In this document: piece after piece, positions 39,601 to 47,908 of the stretch
How the letters are laid out: each line of letters begins with the position of its first letter
How positions within the stretch are numbered: position 1 is the stretch's first letter
Source of the DNA: Pseudomonas tehranensis
Lineage (GTDB): Bacteria > Pseudomonadota > Gammaproteobacteria > Pseudomonadales > Pseudomonadaceae
Direction: 5' to 3'
DNA length: 64,000 nt
Assembly: GCF_014268615.1 (NCBI RefSeq)
Contig: NZ_JABWQV010000007.1
Span: 1 to 64,000, forward strand
Position numbers and translations under genes: made by a program
The notes under the pieces: model-generated
Database searches by the model: none
Seen by the model: the letters and a program-made list of their open reading frames with translations, nothing else
Told to the model about the DNA's origin: nothing

Positions 39601-39721
39601 TGGCTTGATGCTCAGCCAGGTGCTGACATTGCTGACGACGCCGGTGGTGTTCGTGACACTCGATCACCTGTGCCACCGGAAAAAAGCCCAGCCTGTCGCC
39701 AACCGGGAGCACTCCGTGTGA
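36626..39721 (+). CDS. RND multidrug efflux permease (MdtB/MuxB-like, HAE1)
   Basis: 1031 residues with 12 spans and two large periplasmic loops. The proton-relay motif in TM4 is GFIVDDAIVVIENIHRH (double Asp), and the C-terminal GLILLIGIVKKNGILLIDFAI segment is typical of HAE1 drug pumps rather than metal pumps. One pump gene is present, not the MdtB-MdtC pair, and no outer-membrane protein follows, so a channel encoded elsewhere is presumably shared. Substrates cannot be predicted. Confidence 0.9.
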   Translation: MAARSVYAWCMDHPIGTILLSFALVLLGVIAYPRLSIAPLPEADFPTIQITATLPGASAQTMASSVATPLEVELSSIPGITEMTSASSLSMLTLTLQFTLDKNIDAAAQEVQAAINNASARLPSDMPSLPVWRKVNPADSPILILSAYSANLSLMEVSDLANTVLSRQLSQLAGVGLINVIGERRPAIRIQARPEVLAAAGVTLADIRTAVQRTSVNLPKGALFGKHRVSNLEVNDQLFEPHEYDNVIVTYRNGSAVRVRDLARVTLGSEDDYTQSWPNGQSGVVLVIRRQPGANIVATVDRIQAALPQLKASLPADMTVEVLNDRTRTIRSSLHEVELTLGIAIVLVIGVMALFLRQLSATLIVTTVLGVSLVSTCAAMYLAGFSLNNLTLVAIVIAVGFIVDDAIVVIENIHRHLELGADKRTAALKGISEIGFTVVSISVSLIAAFIPLLFMGGVIGRLFREFALTSVAAIMISAVVCLTLAPTLASLFMKAPSHRVKSDKDFFAALLKLYDRTLTWTLGHQRIMLGVFFGTVALSVASFIVIPKGFFPLQDTAFILGFTQASADIPYEEMVEKHKQLEAIFSKDPAVISYNHAVGGTITDSIGNGRVWLVLNDPGERDETVSQVIDRLRPQLAQVPGIQVFLRAVQDINLSAGQPRAQYQYVLRAQSSAELATWATALTDRLRANPLFRDASHDLQLDANITRITLDRDEAARYGFTAQDLDNALYDAFGQRQISEYQTEVNQYQVILELSTAQRGNAESLSYFHLRSPLTGQMVPLLTFARIEPPASGPVVINHNGMLPAANLSFNLAPGVALGQAVAALQDIEREIGMPTSMNGTFQGSAQAFQSSLASQPFLILAALVAVYIILGVLYESLVHPLTILSTLPSACIGAIVLLWAWQLDFSIMALIGLILLIGIVKKNGILLIDFAIHAQRERHLSARDAIHQACLARFRPILMTTLAALLGAVPLMMAFGTGAELREPLGVAIVGGLMLSQVLTLLTTPVVFVTLDHLCHRKKAQPVANREHSV

Positions 39722-40018
39722 TTTGCAGACCGTCACGCCTTGCCAAGGAAGGCTTCGACACTCACCGCCCGCCCTCCGGCGATTGCCCCCCGACACATGT
39801 GCTATTGTCAGAGAGACGGATCTAATCGTACGTCTGCTCTGACTCAGTGCAGATCGCAGGGCCGATATGGAGATCACCTCTGTGGTGAATGTACACCGAT
39901 TGTTCGACACAAGATTGTTCGACACAACGCCCCCTGCTCCCCCCTATGGCGACGACCTTGAGTACGCCGTCTTCCTTACGGCCCACTGACGCCCGAACAC
40001 GAGCCAAGGAAGCCGTCG
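39722..40018. other. intergenic region upstream of vgrG
   Basis: 297 bp without a gene. Near 39812-39844 an imperfect hairpin (CAGAGAGACG / CGTCTGCTCTG) could end the RND transcript. At 39874-39888 lies TCACC-N5-GGTGA, and at 39898-39927 a perfect tandem 15-bp repeat; both are listed separately. Confidence 0.6.
39874..39927 (+). promoter_or_regulatory. palindrome and tandem 15-bp repeat in the vgrG promoter region
   Basis: TCACC-TCTGT-GGTGA (39874-39888) is followed 9 bp later by GATTGTTCGACACAA twice in direct tandem (39898-39912 and 39913-39927). They lie 92-145 bp upstream of the vgrG start and are candidate regulator sites. Confidence 0.45.
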
Positions 40019-42244
40019 ATGGCAATCACTCAAAACAACCGTTTGGTACAGGTCGACAGCCCCCTCGGCGGCGATGTCCTGGTGCTGCAGAGCATGGATG
40101 GCAGCGAAGAGTTGGGGCGGTTGTTTCACTACGAACTGGACCTTACCTCCGAAGACCGGGCGATCAAGTTCGATCAATTGCTGGGCAAGCCGATGGGGCT
40201 GACCCTGGAGTTGTACAACGGAGGCAAACGCTATTTCCACGGCATTATCAGCAGCTGCCGGCAACTGACCGGCCACGGCCAGTTCGCGGGTTATCGGGTC
40301 AGTCTGCGACCGTGGTTCTGGCTGCTCACGCGGACCTCGGACTGTCGGATTTTCCAGAACAAGACCGTGCCGGACATCATCAAGCAGGTGTTTCGCGACC
40401 TCGGTTTTTCTGATTTTGAAGACAGTCTCAGCGCCAGCTACCGTGAGTGGGAATATTGCGTTCAGTACCGCGAAAGCAGCTTCGATTTCGTCAGCCGGCT
40501 GATGGAACAGGAAGGCATCTATTACTACTTCCGCCATGAAAAGGAGCGTCATGTTCTGGTGCTGGCCGACGCCTATGGCGCTCACTCCACGCCGGCGGAC
40601 TACGACGCTGTCCCCTTCTATCCACCCGATCGGCAAATGCGCGAGCGCGATCATTTCTATGACTGGCAACTGGCACGGGAAGTCCAGCCTGGTTCGCTGG
40701 CGCTGAACGACTATGACTTCCTGCGCCCGCGCGCCAGCCTTGAGGTGCGCTCCAGTGTGGTACGCAACCACAGCAACGCTGACCACCCGCTTTATGACTA
40801 CCCAGGCGAGTACCTGCAGAGCAACGATGGCGATCACTACGCGCGTACCCGCATCGAAGCCATCCACAGCCAGTTCGAGCGCGTGCAGTTGCGCGGCCGA
40901 GCCCGCGGGCTGGGCTCTGGTCATTTGTTCACGCTGACGGGTTATGACCGTGCGGACCAGAATCGCGAATACCTGGTGGTGGTCGCGCGCTATCAGATCC
41001 GTCAGGAAGTCTATGAAAGCGGGCAGTCAGACTCAGCTGAACAGTTCGTCAGCGAGCTGGACTGCATGGATGCCAGCCAGGCCTTCCGCCCTCTCCCTCT
41101 GACGCCCATGCCCATTGTCCGTGGGCCGCAGACCGCCGTGGTGGTTGGCCCCAGTGGCGAGGAGATCTGGACCGACCAGTATGGCCGGGTCAAGGTGCAT
41201 TTCCACTGGGATCGCCATGACCAATCCAACGAAAACAGTTCCTGCTGGATTCGCGTGTCCCAAGCCTGGGCTGGCAAGAACTGGGGGGCGGTACAGATCC
41301 CGCGGATCGGTCAGGAAGTGATCGTCAGCTTCCTCGAAGGCGACCCGGACCGGCCGATCATCACCGGTCGCGTCTACAACGCCGAACAGACCGTGCCCTA
41401 CAAGCTGCCGGCCAATGCCACTCAGAGTGGCGTGAAAAGTCGCTCAAGCAAGGACGGCTCACAGGCCAACTTCAATGAGATCCGCATGGAGGACAAGAAA
41501 GGTGCGGAGCAACTGTTTATCCACGCCGAGAAGAATCAGGACATCGAAGTCGAGAATGACGAGACCCATTGGGTCGGCCATGACCGCACCAAGACCATCG
41601 ACAACGACGAAACCGTGCACGTCAAACACGACCGCACTGAGACGGTGGACAACAACGAAACCATCAAAATCGGCGTCGACCGCAAGGAAACCGTCGGCAA
41701 CAACGAAACCATCTCCATCGGCGTGAACCGCACCGAAGATGTGGGCAGCGACGAGAAAATCACCATCGGCGCCAACCGCACTGAAAACGTGCGCAACAAC
41801 GAGACCATCACCATCGGCGCGGACCGCACGGAAAAGGTCGGTGCCAACGAAAATATCACCATCGTCAGCAACCGCACCGAAGACGTGGGCGGTAACGAGA
41901 CCATCGGCATCACCGGCAACCGCAACGAAACGGTCAAAGGCAACGAAGGTATCGAGATCAATGGCAACCAGAGTACCCAGATCGGCCAGAACGAATCCCG
42001 CGACGTCGCCCGTAACCGCACCACCAACATCAAGCAGAACGACAGCCTGGACGTTGGCAAGAACTTTGTCCTCAACGCCGGCGACTCCATCAGCCTGACC
42101 ACGGGCGATGCGAGCATCACTTTGAAAAAAGACGGCACCATCATGATTCGTGGCAAGAACATCACCATCGACGGCTCCGGCGCCATCAACGTCAAGGCCA
42201 ACAGGAACGTGGTGATCAAGGGACAGAAGATTTTGCAGAACTAG
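40019..42244 (+). CDS. vgrG: T6SS tip protein VgrG
   Basis: 741 residues; start ATG 40019 after AAGGAA. The N-terminal gp27-like part (GGDVLVLQSMDGSEELGRLFHYELDL; VQYRESSFDFVSRLMEQEGIYYYF) and gp5 OB-fold (QYGRVKVHFHWDRHD, SCWIRVSQAWAGKNWGAVQIPRIGQEV) are canonical. From about residue 511 to 680 the needle is a beta-helix built of roughly 14-residue units with a recurring NET[IV].IG.[DN]RTE pattern. No separate toxin domain follows; the last 60 residues close the helix. First gene of a seven-gene effector module, so it should carry the PAAR-like nuclease encoded downstream. Confidence 0.95.
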   Translation: MAITQNNRLVQVDSPLGGDVLVLQSMDGSEELGRLFHYELDLTSEDRAIKFDQLLGKPMGLTLELYNGGKRYFHGIISSCRQLTGHGQFAGYRVSLRPWFWLLTRTSDCRIFQNKTVPDIIKQVFRDLGFSDFEDSLSASYREWEYCVQYRESSFDFVSRLMEQEGIYYYFRHEKERHVLVLADAYGAHSTPADYDAVPFYPPDRQMRERDHFYDWQLAREVQPGSLALNDYDFLRPRASLEVRSSVVRNHSNADHPLYDYPGEYLQSNDGDHYARTRIEAIHSQFERVQLRGRARGLGSGHLFTLTGYDRADQNREYLVVVARYQIRQEVYESGQSDSAEQFVSELDCMDASQAFRPLPLTPMPIVRGPQTAVVVGPSGEEIWTDQYGRVKVHFHWDRHDQSNENSSCWIRVSQAWAGKNWGAVQIPRIGQEVIVSFLEGDPDRPIITGRVYNAEQTVPYKLPANATQSGVKSRSSKDGSQANFNEIRMEDKKGAEQLFIHAEKNQDIEVENDETHWVGHDRTKTIDNDETVHVKHDRTETVDNNETIKIGVDRKETVGNNETISIGVNRTEDVGSDEKITIGANRTENVRNNETITIGADRTEKVGANENITIVSNRTEDVGGNETIGITGNRNETVKGNEGIEINGNQSTQIGQNESRDVARNRTTNIKQNDSLDVGKNFVLNAGDSISLTTGDASITLKKDGTIMIRGKNITIDGSGAINVKANRNVVIKGQKILQN

Positions 42245-42262
42245 AACAGTGGAGATATCTCT

Positions 42263-42709
42263 ATGACGGTTCAACAGCCCCTCCCCACCCAGGCCCGCAT
42301 AGACACAGTCGTCATCGGCACCCTGCTCGATCTGCCGGACGCCAGCGCGCCCACGGTCACTTACCCAGGTTGCGCGAACAGCAGTGGCATCGTTGCACGT
42401 AACACTGCGCTGCTAAGCCCTGGGGACATCGGTTGTCAGGTGGCGTTGATGTTCGAAGGAGGCGACCCGGCCCGTCCGCTGGTGATCGGTCTTCTGCTCG
42501 GCGCGCCGGTCTCACCAGCGCCCTTCGCCAGCGTGCGCCTGGATGAGCAACGTATTGAACTGAGCGCCGAGCGCGAGATCGTCCTGCGTTGCGGCAAAGC
42601 CAGCATCACCCTGACCCGCGCGGGCAAAGTGATCATCCAGGGCGCCTACCTGTCCAGCCGTTCCAGCGGGGTCAACCGCATAAAGGGTGGTTCGGTGCAA
42701 ATCAACTAG
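42263..42709 (+). CDS. DUF6484 domain protein of the vgrG module
   Basis: 148 residues, small beta-rich protein. An OB-like segment (TVVIGTLLDL...PGCANSSGIVARNTALLSPGDIGCQVALMFEGGDPARPLVIGLL, read in parts) is followed by VRLDEQRIELSAEREIVLRCGKASITLTRAGKVIIQGAYLSSRSSG, resembling the end of a VgrG needle. DUF6484 genes typically sit between vgrG and DUF2169 genes and probably assist spike assembly. 18 bp after vgrG. Confidence 0.82.
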   Translation: MTVQQPLPTQARIDTVVIGTLLDLPDASAPTVTYPGCANSSGIVARNTALLSPGDIGCQVALMFEGGDPARPLVIGLLLGAPVSPAPFASVRLDEQRIELSAEREIVLRCGKASITLTRAGKVIIQGAYLSSRSSGVNRIKGGSVQIN

Positions 42710-42724
42710 ACAGGTCAGCGGCCT

Positions 42725-43837
42725 ATGGAACTGCTCAACGCCAGCAAACTGCTTGCTGCCTATACCCTGGGCCTGGGGTCCGATGGTCGCGAATCCTTGG
42801 TCGTGGTGGCCAAAGGCACGTTCAGTCTACCGCTGGACGGCCGCGCCGCGACCCTCGCAGAGACCCAGCAACCGCTGCTGATGGCCGACACCTTCCTCGG
42901 CGAGCCTGGTCTGAGCCCCCCGTTGCAGGAAATGGATTTCGCCCCGGTCAAACCATGCTGCGATGTGCTGGTGTGTGGCAAGGCCTATGCACCCGGTGGA
43001 CGGCCGGTGACGCAGTTGGCCGTCGGCATTCGCGTCGGTCGGGTGAGCAAGGCTTTTTCCGTCCTCGGCCCCCGACAATGGCAACAAGGGCTCCTGGGCG
43101 TCTCTCCCGGCTTGCCGCAACCTTTTACCGAACAAAGCATCTCCTACGCCCAGGCCTATGGTGGCTCTCATCCCGTGGCGAATGCACCGCAAATGCGTGA
43201 CTGCTACCCGGATAACCCAAACGGTTGCGGCTGGTACTCACGCCGCATTAGTAGCTCCAACATCGTCGGCATGCCCATGCCGAACACCGAGGAACTGGGC
43301 AAGCCGATCGACAGCCCCTTTGGCGACTTCCGCCCCATGGCCCTCGGCCCACTCGGGCGTAGCTGGCCGCAACGTGTCCGCTACGCCGGTACTTATGACG
43401 ATGCGTGGCTGGCCGACTGCTTTCCGTTTTTGCCAGAGGATTTCGACAACCGCTATTTTCAGGCAACGCCTGAGGATCAGCAGCTCGATTACTTGCGCGG
43501 CGGCGAAGAGGTGCTGCTGCTAAACCTCACCGCCCAGGAGCGCGCTGGCTTTCGCATTCCCAAAATGGACGTTCCGGTGACCTTTTTCCTGAAAAAAGGC
43601 GGTCATGAGACGGTGCACGCGGTGATCGATACTCTGTTGATCGACACAGACGCTCGCCAGGTGCAATTGACCTGGCGTGTCTCTCGTGCGCTTCGACGCA
43701 ACATGTTCGAGATTGCCCAAGTGCTGGTCGGCACTGTGTCCACGGGCTGGTGGCGCGCCCGTGAGCTGGGCAAGGAGTATTACCCGTCGCTCGGTGCGCT
43801 GGTCAACGCCACGCGTGCCCCCGAGGAAACGCCGTGA
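42725..43837 (+). CDS. DUF2169 family T6SS accessory (effector-loading) protein
   Basis: 370 residues. Family landmarks: LVVVAKGTFSLP near the N-terminus, DFAPVKPCCDVLVCGKAYAPGG (about 75-97), SYAQAYGG, ENPNGCGWY-type segment (here YPDNPNGCGWYSRR), and DDAWLADCFPFLPEDFDNRYFQ. DUF2169 proteins act as adaptors for PAAR-like effectors in T6SS modules. It overlaps the next gene at GTGATG (43834-43839). Confidence 0.87.
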   Translation: MELLNASKLLAAYTLGLGSDGRESLVVVAKGTFSLPLDGRAATLAETQQPLLMADTFLGEPGLSPPLQEMDFAPVKPCCDVLVCGKAYAPGGRPVTQLAVGIRVGRVSKAFSVLGPRQWQQGLLGVSPGLPQPFTEQSISYAQAYGGSHPVANAPQMRDCYPDNPNGCGWYSRRISSSNIVGMPMPNTEELGKPIDSPFGDFRPMALGPLGRSWPQRVRYAGTYDDAWLADCFPFLPEDFDNRYFQATPEDQQLDYLRGGEEVLLLNLTAQERAGFRIPKMDVPVTFFLKKGGHETVHAVIDTLLIDTDARQVQLTWRVSRALRRNMFEIAQVLVGTVSTGWWRARELGKEYYPSLGALVNATRAPEETP

Positions 43838-44874
43838 TGAGCGCTCTTTGGATCATTGGCTCCGGCATGGTCAGCGCTGTCGGCCTCAGCGCACCGGCAA
43901 GCTGCGCGGCGATCCGCTGCGCCATCGACAACTTTCAGGAAACCCGCTTTATCGACAGCGGCGGCGAATGGCTGATCGCCGCCAGCGTGCCCTTGGAACA
44001 ACCGTGGCTCGACCGCACCAAGCTGATCAAGATGGCCAGCCGAGCAATCGCCGAGGCACTGCAGAGCACCCCCGGGGTCGATCCACACAAAACGCCGCTG
44101 TTGCTGGGTGTCGCGGAAGCCGAGCGCCCCGGCCGCCTCGCCGGTCTCGATCAGGGGTTGCTGCACGCCATCGAAGCCGAGCTGGGCCTGCGTTTTCATC
44201 CCGATTCTTCCATCATCGCCCGTGGCCGGGTCAGTGCCGCCGTGGCCCTGCTCAATGCGCGCACGCTGATTCATCAGGGCGGCCATCGCCACGTGCTGAT
44301 TGCCGGCGTCGACTCGTTTCTTGAGGGAGCGACCCTGGCCGCCTTCGAAGAACGCGAACGCCTGCTCACCAGTCAGAACTCCAACGGTTTTATTCCCGGC
44401 GAGGGGGCCGCCGCCGTGGTGATCGCCGCCCCCTTTGCCAGCGATCAGCCGCAATTGGCCTGCATCGGCCTGGGTTTTGGCATGGAGCCAGCCACGGTGG
44501 AGGCCGAAGATATCCCGTTGCGCGCTGAAGGCCTGACCCAGGCCATACGCGCTGCGCTGAACGAAGCAGGCTGCGGGTTGGAGCAGATGGATTATCGTCT
44601 GACTGATATTTGCGGCGAACAGTACTACTTCAAGGAAGCCTCTCTGGCCCTGAGCCGCAGCCTGCGGGTACGCAAAGAGTTCTTCCATCTCTGGCATCCG
44701 GCCGACTGCATCGGCGAAGTCGGCGCCGCCATCGGCCCGGTGATACTCGCCGTGGCACTGGCCGCCTCTCGCAAGGGCTACGGCGAAGGGCCGAACATCT
44801 TCTGCCACCTGGGCAACGACGCCGGCCAGCGCGCGGTCGCGCTACTCAGTTATCAGACCGCGAGGGCTGCCTGA
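43837..44874 (+). CDS. ketosynthase-like T6SS module protein lacking the catalytic Cys
   Basis: 345 residues from ATG 43837 (GTG 43834 possible). Thiolase fold resembling 3-oxoacyl-ACP synthase: WIIGSGMVSAVGLSAPASCAA at the N-terminus and VLIAGVDSFLEGATLAAFEERERLLT, GFIPGEGAAAVVI later. Where ketosynthases have the nucleophilic Cys (xDxACSSS) this protein reads IIARGRVSAAVALL, and the two catalytic His motifs are also replaced. An enzymatic condensing role is therefore unlikely; a structural or chaperone role in effector loading is inferred. The stop overlaps the toxin gene start. Confidence 0.78.
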   Translation: MSALWIIGSGMVSAVGLSAPASCAAIRCAIDNFQETRFIDSGGEWLIAASVPLEQPWLDRTKLIKMASRAIAEALQSTPGVDPHKTPLLLGVAEAERPGRLAGLDQGLLHAIEAELGLRFHPDSSIIARGRVSAAVALLNARTLIHQGGHRHVLIAGVDSFLEGATLAAFEERERLLTSQNSNGFIPGEGAAAVVIAAPFASDQPQLACIGLGFGMEPATVEAEDIPLRAEGLTQAIRAALNEAGCGLEQMDYRLTDICGEQYYFKEASLALSRSLRVRKEFFHLWHPADCIGEVGAAIGPVILAVALAASRKGYGEGPNIFCHLGNDAGQRAVALLSYQTARAA

Positions 44875-45851
44875 TGGCCAATGAGGTTTTTGCCAACAAT
44901 CGGGAGATTTCCTGCAAGGCGGGAGACGGAGTATCGATCGCCAGGTTTCCGGATGTCTGCTTCACCCCACCTCAAGCGCCGCCTACCCCGCTGGGTGTAC
45001 CCATCCCCTATCCGAATACCGGTTATGCAAAAGACACGTCGCGCGGCAGCCGAACGGTCAGGATCAGTGGCAAAGAAGTCATGCTCAAAGACCAGAGCTA
45101 CTTCAAAACCAGCACCGGCGACGAGGCCGGCAACGCGCCCAAGAAAGGTATAGTCACCAGCAAGATCAAGGGTAAGGTGTATTTCGTTTCATGGTCGATG
45201 GACGTCAAGTTCGAGGGGCAGAACGTCGACCGGCACCTGGACCTGACCACACACAATCATGCGTCGATGCCAGCGCAGACGCCCCCGGGCCCGACCACTG
45301 ACGGCGTCGCCCAGGATTCGTCCTGCCCTCATACCAACCTCAAGCGTGACCCACCCAAGGACGAACACGAGATCAACCAGCAGGTGCGCATCAGTCGACA
45401 GAAAAAATTGCAGCAGCGCAGGGAGCAAAAGCTGGATCGAATGGTGGACAAGGCCAACAAGGCCAATAGCCCCAGTGAGAAGCAGGAGCTGTTCGAGGCG
45501 GCGCTGAAATACGACACCCTGATCAAGGGTGAGCGCTTCGAGGTAAAAGTGGCTGAGCAGACCCAAGCGAAGGAGGTCGCGGTAAAAATAACCTGCCGGG
45601 ACTGCGGCCTGGTGATCCAGGAGTTCGACGTGGTGACGCGTGAGGGTGTGGTCAAGGAGTGCAAGGCGAGCTGGGGCCAGGTCGGGCTCTCACAGTTCAA
45701 GCGGGAAGAACAGTTGGCACAGCGACCGGATGTGTTTGGCCCGGGAACCGTCGTGCACGTCGCCGTCCCGAAAGGCCAGCGGAGTAACCTGGAAAAAAAG
45801 TTCGGGAAGGAAAACAAGCCACACATGTCGGGAAAGATTCAGGAGCACTAG
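44874..45851 (+). CDS. PAAR-like (DUF4150) effector with probable PD-(D/E)XK nuclease toxin domain
   Basis: 325 residues; the start at 44874 overlaps the preceding stop. Residues 1-130 are the DUF4150 PAAR-like cap (FANNREISCKAGDGVSIARFPDVCFTPP, PIPYPNTGYAKDT, KGKVYFVSWSMDVKFEGQNVDRHLDLTTHNH). A charged helical linker spans about 165-215. The C-terminal domain (about 225-325) has the order I-T-C-x2-C, then EFDVV...GVVKECKAS, i.e. an Asp and E-x-K core as in restriction-endonuclease-fold toxins, plus a later VVHVAVPKGQ strand. It would sit on the VgrG tip and be injected; DNA cleavage is inferred. The next gene is the candidate immunity gene. Confidence 0.78.
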   Translation: MANEVFANNREISCKAGDGVSIARFPDVCFTPPQAPPTPLGVPIPYPNTGYAKDTSRGSRTVRISGKEVMLKDQSYFKTSTGDEAGNAPKKGIVTSKIKGKVYFVSWSMDVKFEGQNVDRHLDLTTHNHASMPAQTPPGPTTDGVAQDSSCPHTNLKRDPPKDEHEINQQVRISRQKKLQQRREQKLDRMVDKANKANSPSEKQELFEAALKYDTLIKGERFEVKVAEQTQAKEVAVKITCRDCGLVIQEFDVVTREGVVKECKASWGQVGLSQFKREEQLAQRPDVFGPGTVVHVAVPKGQRSNLEKKFGKENKPHMSGKIQEH

Positions 45852-45854
45852 CGT

Positions 45855-46571
45855 ATGGCGTTTTCGTATCCGATATCGATCCACTTCCCTTCGCTACCTC
45901 AGGACAGTCTGAGAGGGAAGTTGCTGGCCGTGATCACTGCGTTGAAGACCCGACACATCATGGCCGCGAAATTGCCGGACTGTGTGTCAGAGTTGGTGGT
46001 AGACCCTGTTTCCGGCGAGTGGCTCGATACTGCCTCGATCGCGACCGACTGTGTGTCTCTGGAACAATGTCTGCAGCGGTATCGCTGGCTGAGCCTGGAG
46101 GTAGAACTCAGGCTCGGACAGGGACGGTATTTCGCGACGCTGTGCAGTTTTCCTGATGGCGAAGGAACGGATCGCGGCGGGCTCCAGTTCAATTTCAGCG
46201 ACCGTGCGTTTCCGGCAATCTTTGAGTTCGAGGACGGTACGGACGGTCAGTTCGATGCCGAGGTCAAGCGCGACTTCCTGGCCGTGTGCATGACGGTCGT
46301 GCGGCAGGTGGATGCCGAAGCATTCATCCTGCTTGCGGATCAGGGCAAGTTTCACAGCGTCTCGCTGGATGAAATCATGCAGCGCCTCACCGCGCCGCAA
46401 ATGAGTCTTCACGGACGCAGACCGGGATCGATCACCGGGGTGCGCGAGCGCTATTTGTCCGCGCAACGGATGCGTGAGCTGTGGGAATTGCCCGAAGATG
46501 ATCCGCGCTGTTTCAATGCGGCCGGCTATACCGTGCTGGACATGATCCAGCGGTTCGTGTGGAAGGATTGA
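45855..46571 (+). CDS. candidate immunity protein for the PAAR-nuclease effector
   Basis: 238 residues, soluble, no signal peptide, family not recognised. Start ATG 45855 lies 3 bp after the toxin stop and uses the GGAG inside the toxin's end. Mixed alpha/beta with several acidic stretches (FEFEDGTDGQFDAEVKRDF, ELPEDDP). Position directly after a PAAR-toxin gene, cytoplasmic location and tight coupling to its neighbours are the reasons to call it immunity. Confidence 0.6.
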   Translation: MAFSYPISIHFPSLPQDSLRGKLLAVITALKTRHIMAAKLPDCVSELVVDPVSGEWLDTASIATDCVSLEQCLQRYRWLSLEVELRLGQGRYFATLCSFPDGEGTDRGGLQFNFSDRAFPAIFEFEDGTDGQFDAEVKRDFLAVCMTVVRQVDAEAFILLADQGKFHSVSLDEIMQRLTAPQMSLHGRRPGSITGVRERYLSAQRMRELWELPEDDPRCFNAAGYTVLDMIQRFVWKD

Positions 46572-47833
46572 TGGACGGCGTGGTGGCTCAGACGGTCGCC
46601 CTTCACGCCGAGGAAGTCTCTTTTCTCAGCATGCTTCGCGGCTACGCCGTACGCGCCTCGCACTACGACCTGCAAGAGCTGCGCAAACTCGACCTGCGCA
46701 TCGAGGCGCACATCGACGGCCTGGCCATCGCTGGCCAGGCGGGCTACGACACCTTGCTGGCCCAGATTGGACCAGACGCTGTCGGCGAGATGTTTGCCTG
46801 CGTGGTGCTGGCCTTCGAGTCGGCCGATGGGAAAATGTTGTCGTGCCTTAGCGAACACTTACGACAGGCGCCGGAAACAGAACGCGGTTATTTGATGGCC
46901 TTGGGGTGGCTCGACTGGGAGCGGGTATCGCCCTGGATCGACCGTATGCTCGCCTCTCCCTCCCCGCTGTTCCGCCACCTCGGTCTGGCCGCCTGCGGCA
47001 TGCATCGCCACGACCCTGGCGCCGCCCTGCTTGCCGGACTTTCCGATGCCGACCCCAGCGTGCTGGCACGGGCGACCCGTACGGCCGGCGAACTGCGCCG
47101 GCGTGACCTGCTGCCGACGATTCGTACCCATCGTCTGCATGAGAATGCGGCCACGCGCTTCTGGGCCAACTGGGCCACCGCACAGATGGGCGACGCGCAA
47201 GCCCTGGAGCCATTGCGACAATTCGCCGAACAACCGGGCGAGTTCCAGTACCGCGCGCTCTGCGTATTGATCGCCTGGCAGGAACGCGAACCCAGCATCG
47301 CCTGGATACGCCAGTTGGTCCAGGATCCCCGGGATCGGCGTATCGGCATCCAAGCCCTTGGGCTGCTGGGCGATCCGGTCTGTGTACCGTGGTTGATCCA
47401 GCAGATGAGCGACCTGCCCTATGCCCGGGTCGCCGGTGAAGCCTTCAGTCTGATCACCGGCGCTGACCTGGCGTTGCTCGATCTGGAACTGCAGAACCTG
47501 CCCGATTTCGACGCAGGCCCGAACGATGACCCGCAAGACACCAACGTGGCGATGGACCCCGACGAAAATCTACCCTGGCCCGACCCGCAGTCAATCACCG
47601 CTTGGTGGCAGGCCCATGGCGGCGATTTCCAGGCGGGCGTCGGTTATGTGCTGGGACACATGCAGAGTGAAGGCAGTTTTCGGCACGCCCTTGCCCAGGG
47701 CCAGCAACGCCAGCGCATCGCCGCCGCCTGCGGTATCGCCCGCTATCGACCAACCGAAGTGCTTTTCCCCACCAGCGCACCGGCCTGGCGGCAAAAGCAG
47801 TTGTTGGGGAGGACAGGGGTGTTCGGGCGTTGA
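46571..47833 (+). CDS. TIGR02270 family HEAT-like protein of the vgrG module
   Basis: 420 residues from ATG 46571, overlapping the previous stop. Helical repeats of the HEAT type run through the middle (PLFRHLGLAACGMHRHDPGAALLAGLSDADPSVLARATRTAGELRRRDLLPTI, seen in parts). The N-terminal FLSMLRGYAVRASHYDLQELRKLDLRIEAHIDGL and C-terminal PWPDPQSITAWWQAHGGDFQ match the TIGR02270 family, usually found at the end of T6SS effector modules. Role unknown; probably scaffold or adaptor. Last gene of the module. Confidence 0.82.
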   Translation: MDGVVAQTVALHAEEVSFLSMLRGYAVRASHYDLQELRKLDLRIEAHIDGLAIAGQAGYDTLLAQIGPDAVGEMFACVVLAFESADGKMLSCLSEHLRQAPETERGYLMALGWLDWERVSPWIDRMLASPSPLFRHLGLAACGMHRHDPGAALLAGLSDADPSVLARATRTAGELRRRDLLPTIRTHRLHENAATRFWANWATAQMGDAQALEPLRQFAEQPGEFQYRALCVLIAWQEREPSIAWIRQLVQDPRDRRIGIQALGLLGDPVCVPWLIQQMSDLPYARVAGEAFSLITGADLALLDLELQNLPDFDAGPNDDPQDTNVAMDPDENLPWPDPQSITAWWQAHGGDFQAGVGYVLGHMQSEGSFRHALAQGQQRQRIAAACGIARYRPTEVLFPTSAPAWRQKQLLGRTGVFGR

Positions 47834-47908
47834 TCAGGGTGTTTATATAGCTCAAACGCAACTCAGGCTCCGACACCTGATCATTACTTATCCCCCTCTG
47901 GAGGCTCC

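Noticed and set aside
39722-40018. sigma-54 promoter for vgrG
   Set aside because: No GG-N10-GC element with the proper flanks was found.
41459-42274. 271-codon minus-strand frame with regular Val/Ala/Asp repeats
   Set aside because: It is the reverse reading of the VgrG beta-helix repeats; the regularity comes from VgrG.
43834-44874. fatty-acid biosynthesis ketosynthase (fabF/fabB) annotation
   Set aside because: Catalytic Cys and both His are missing and all neighbours are T6SS genes.
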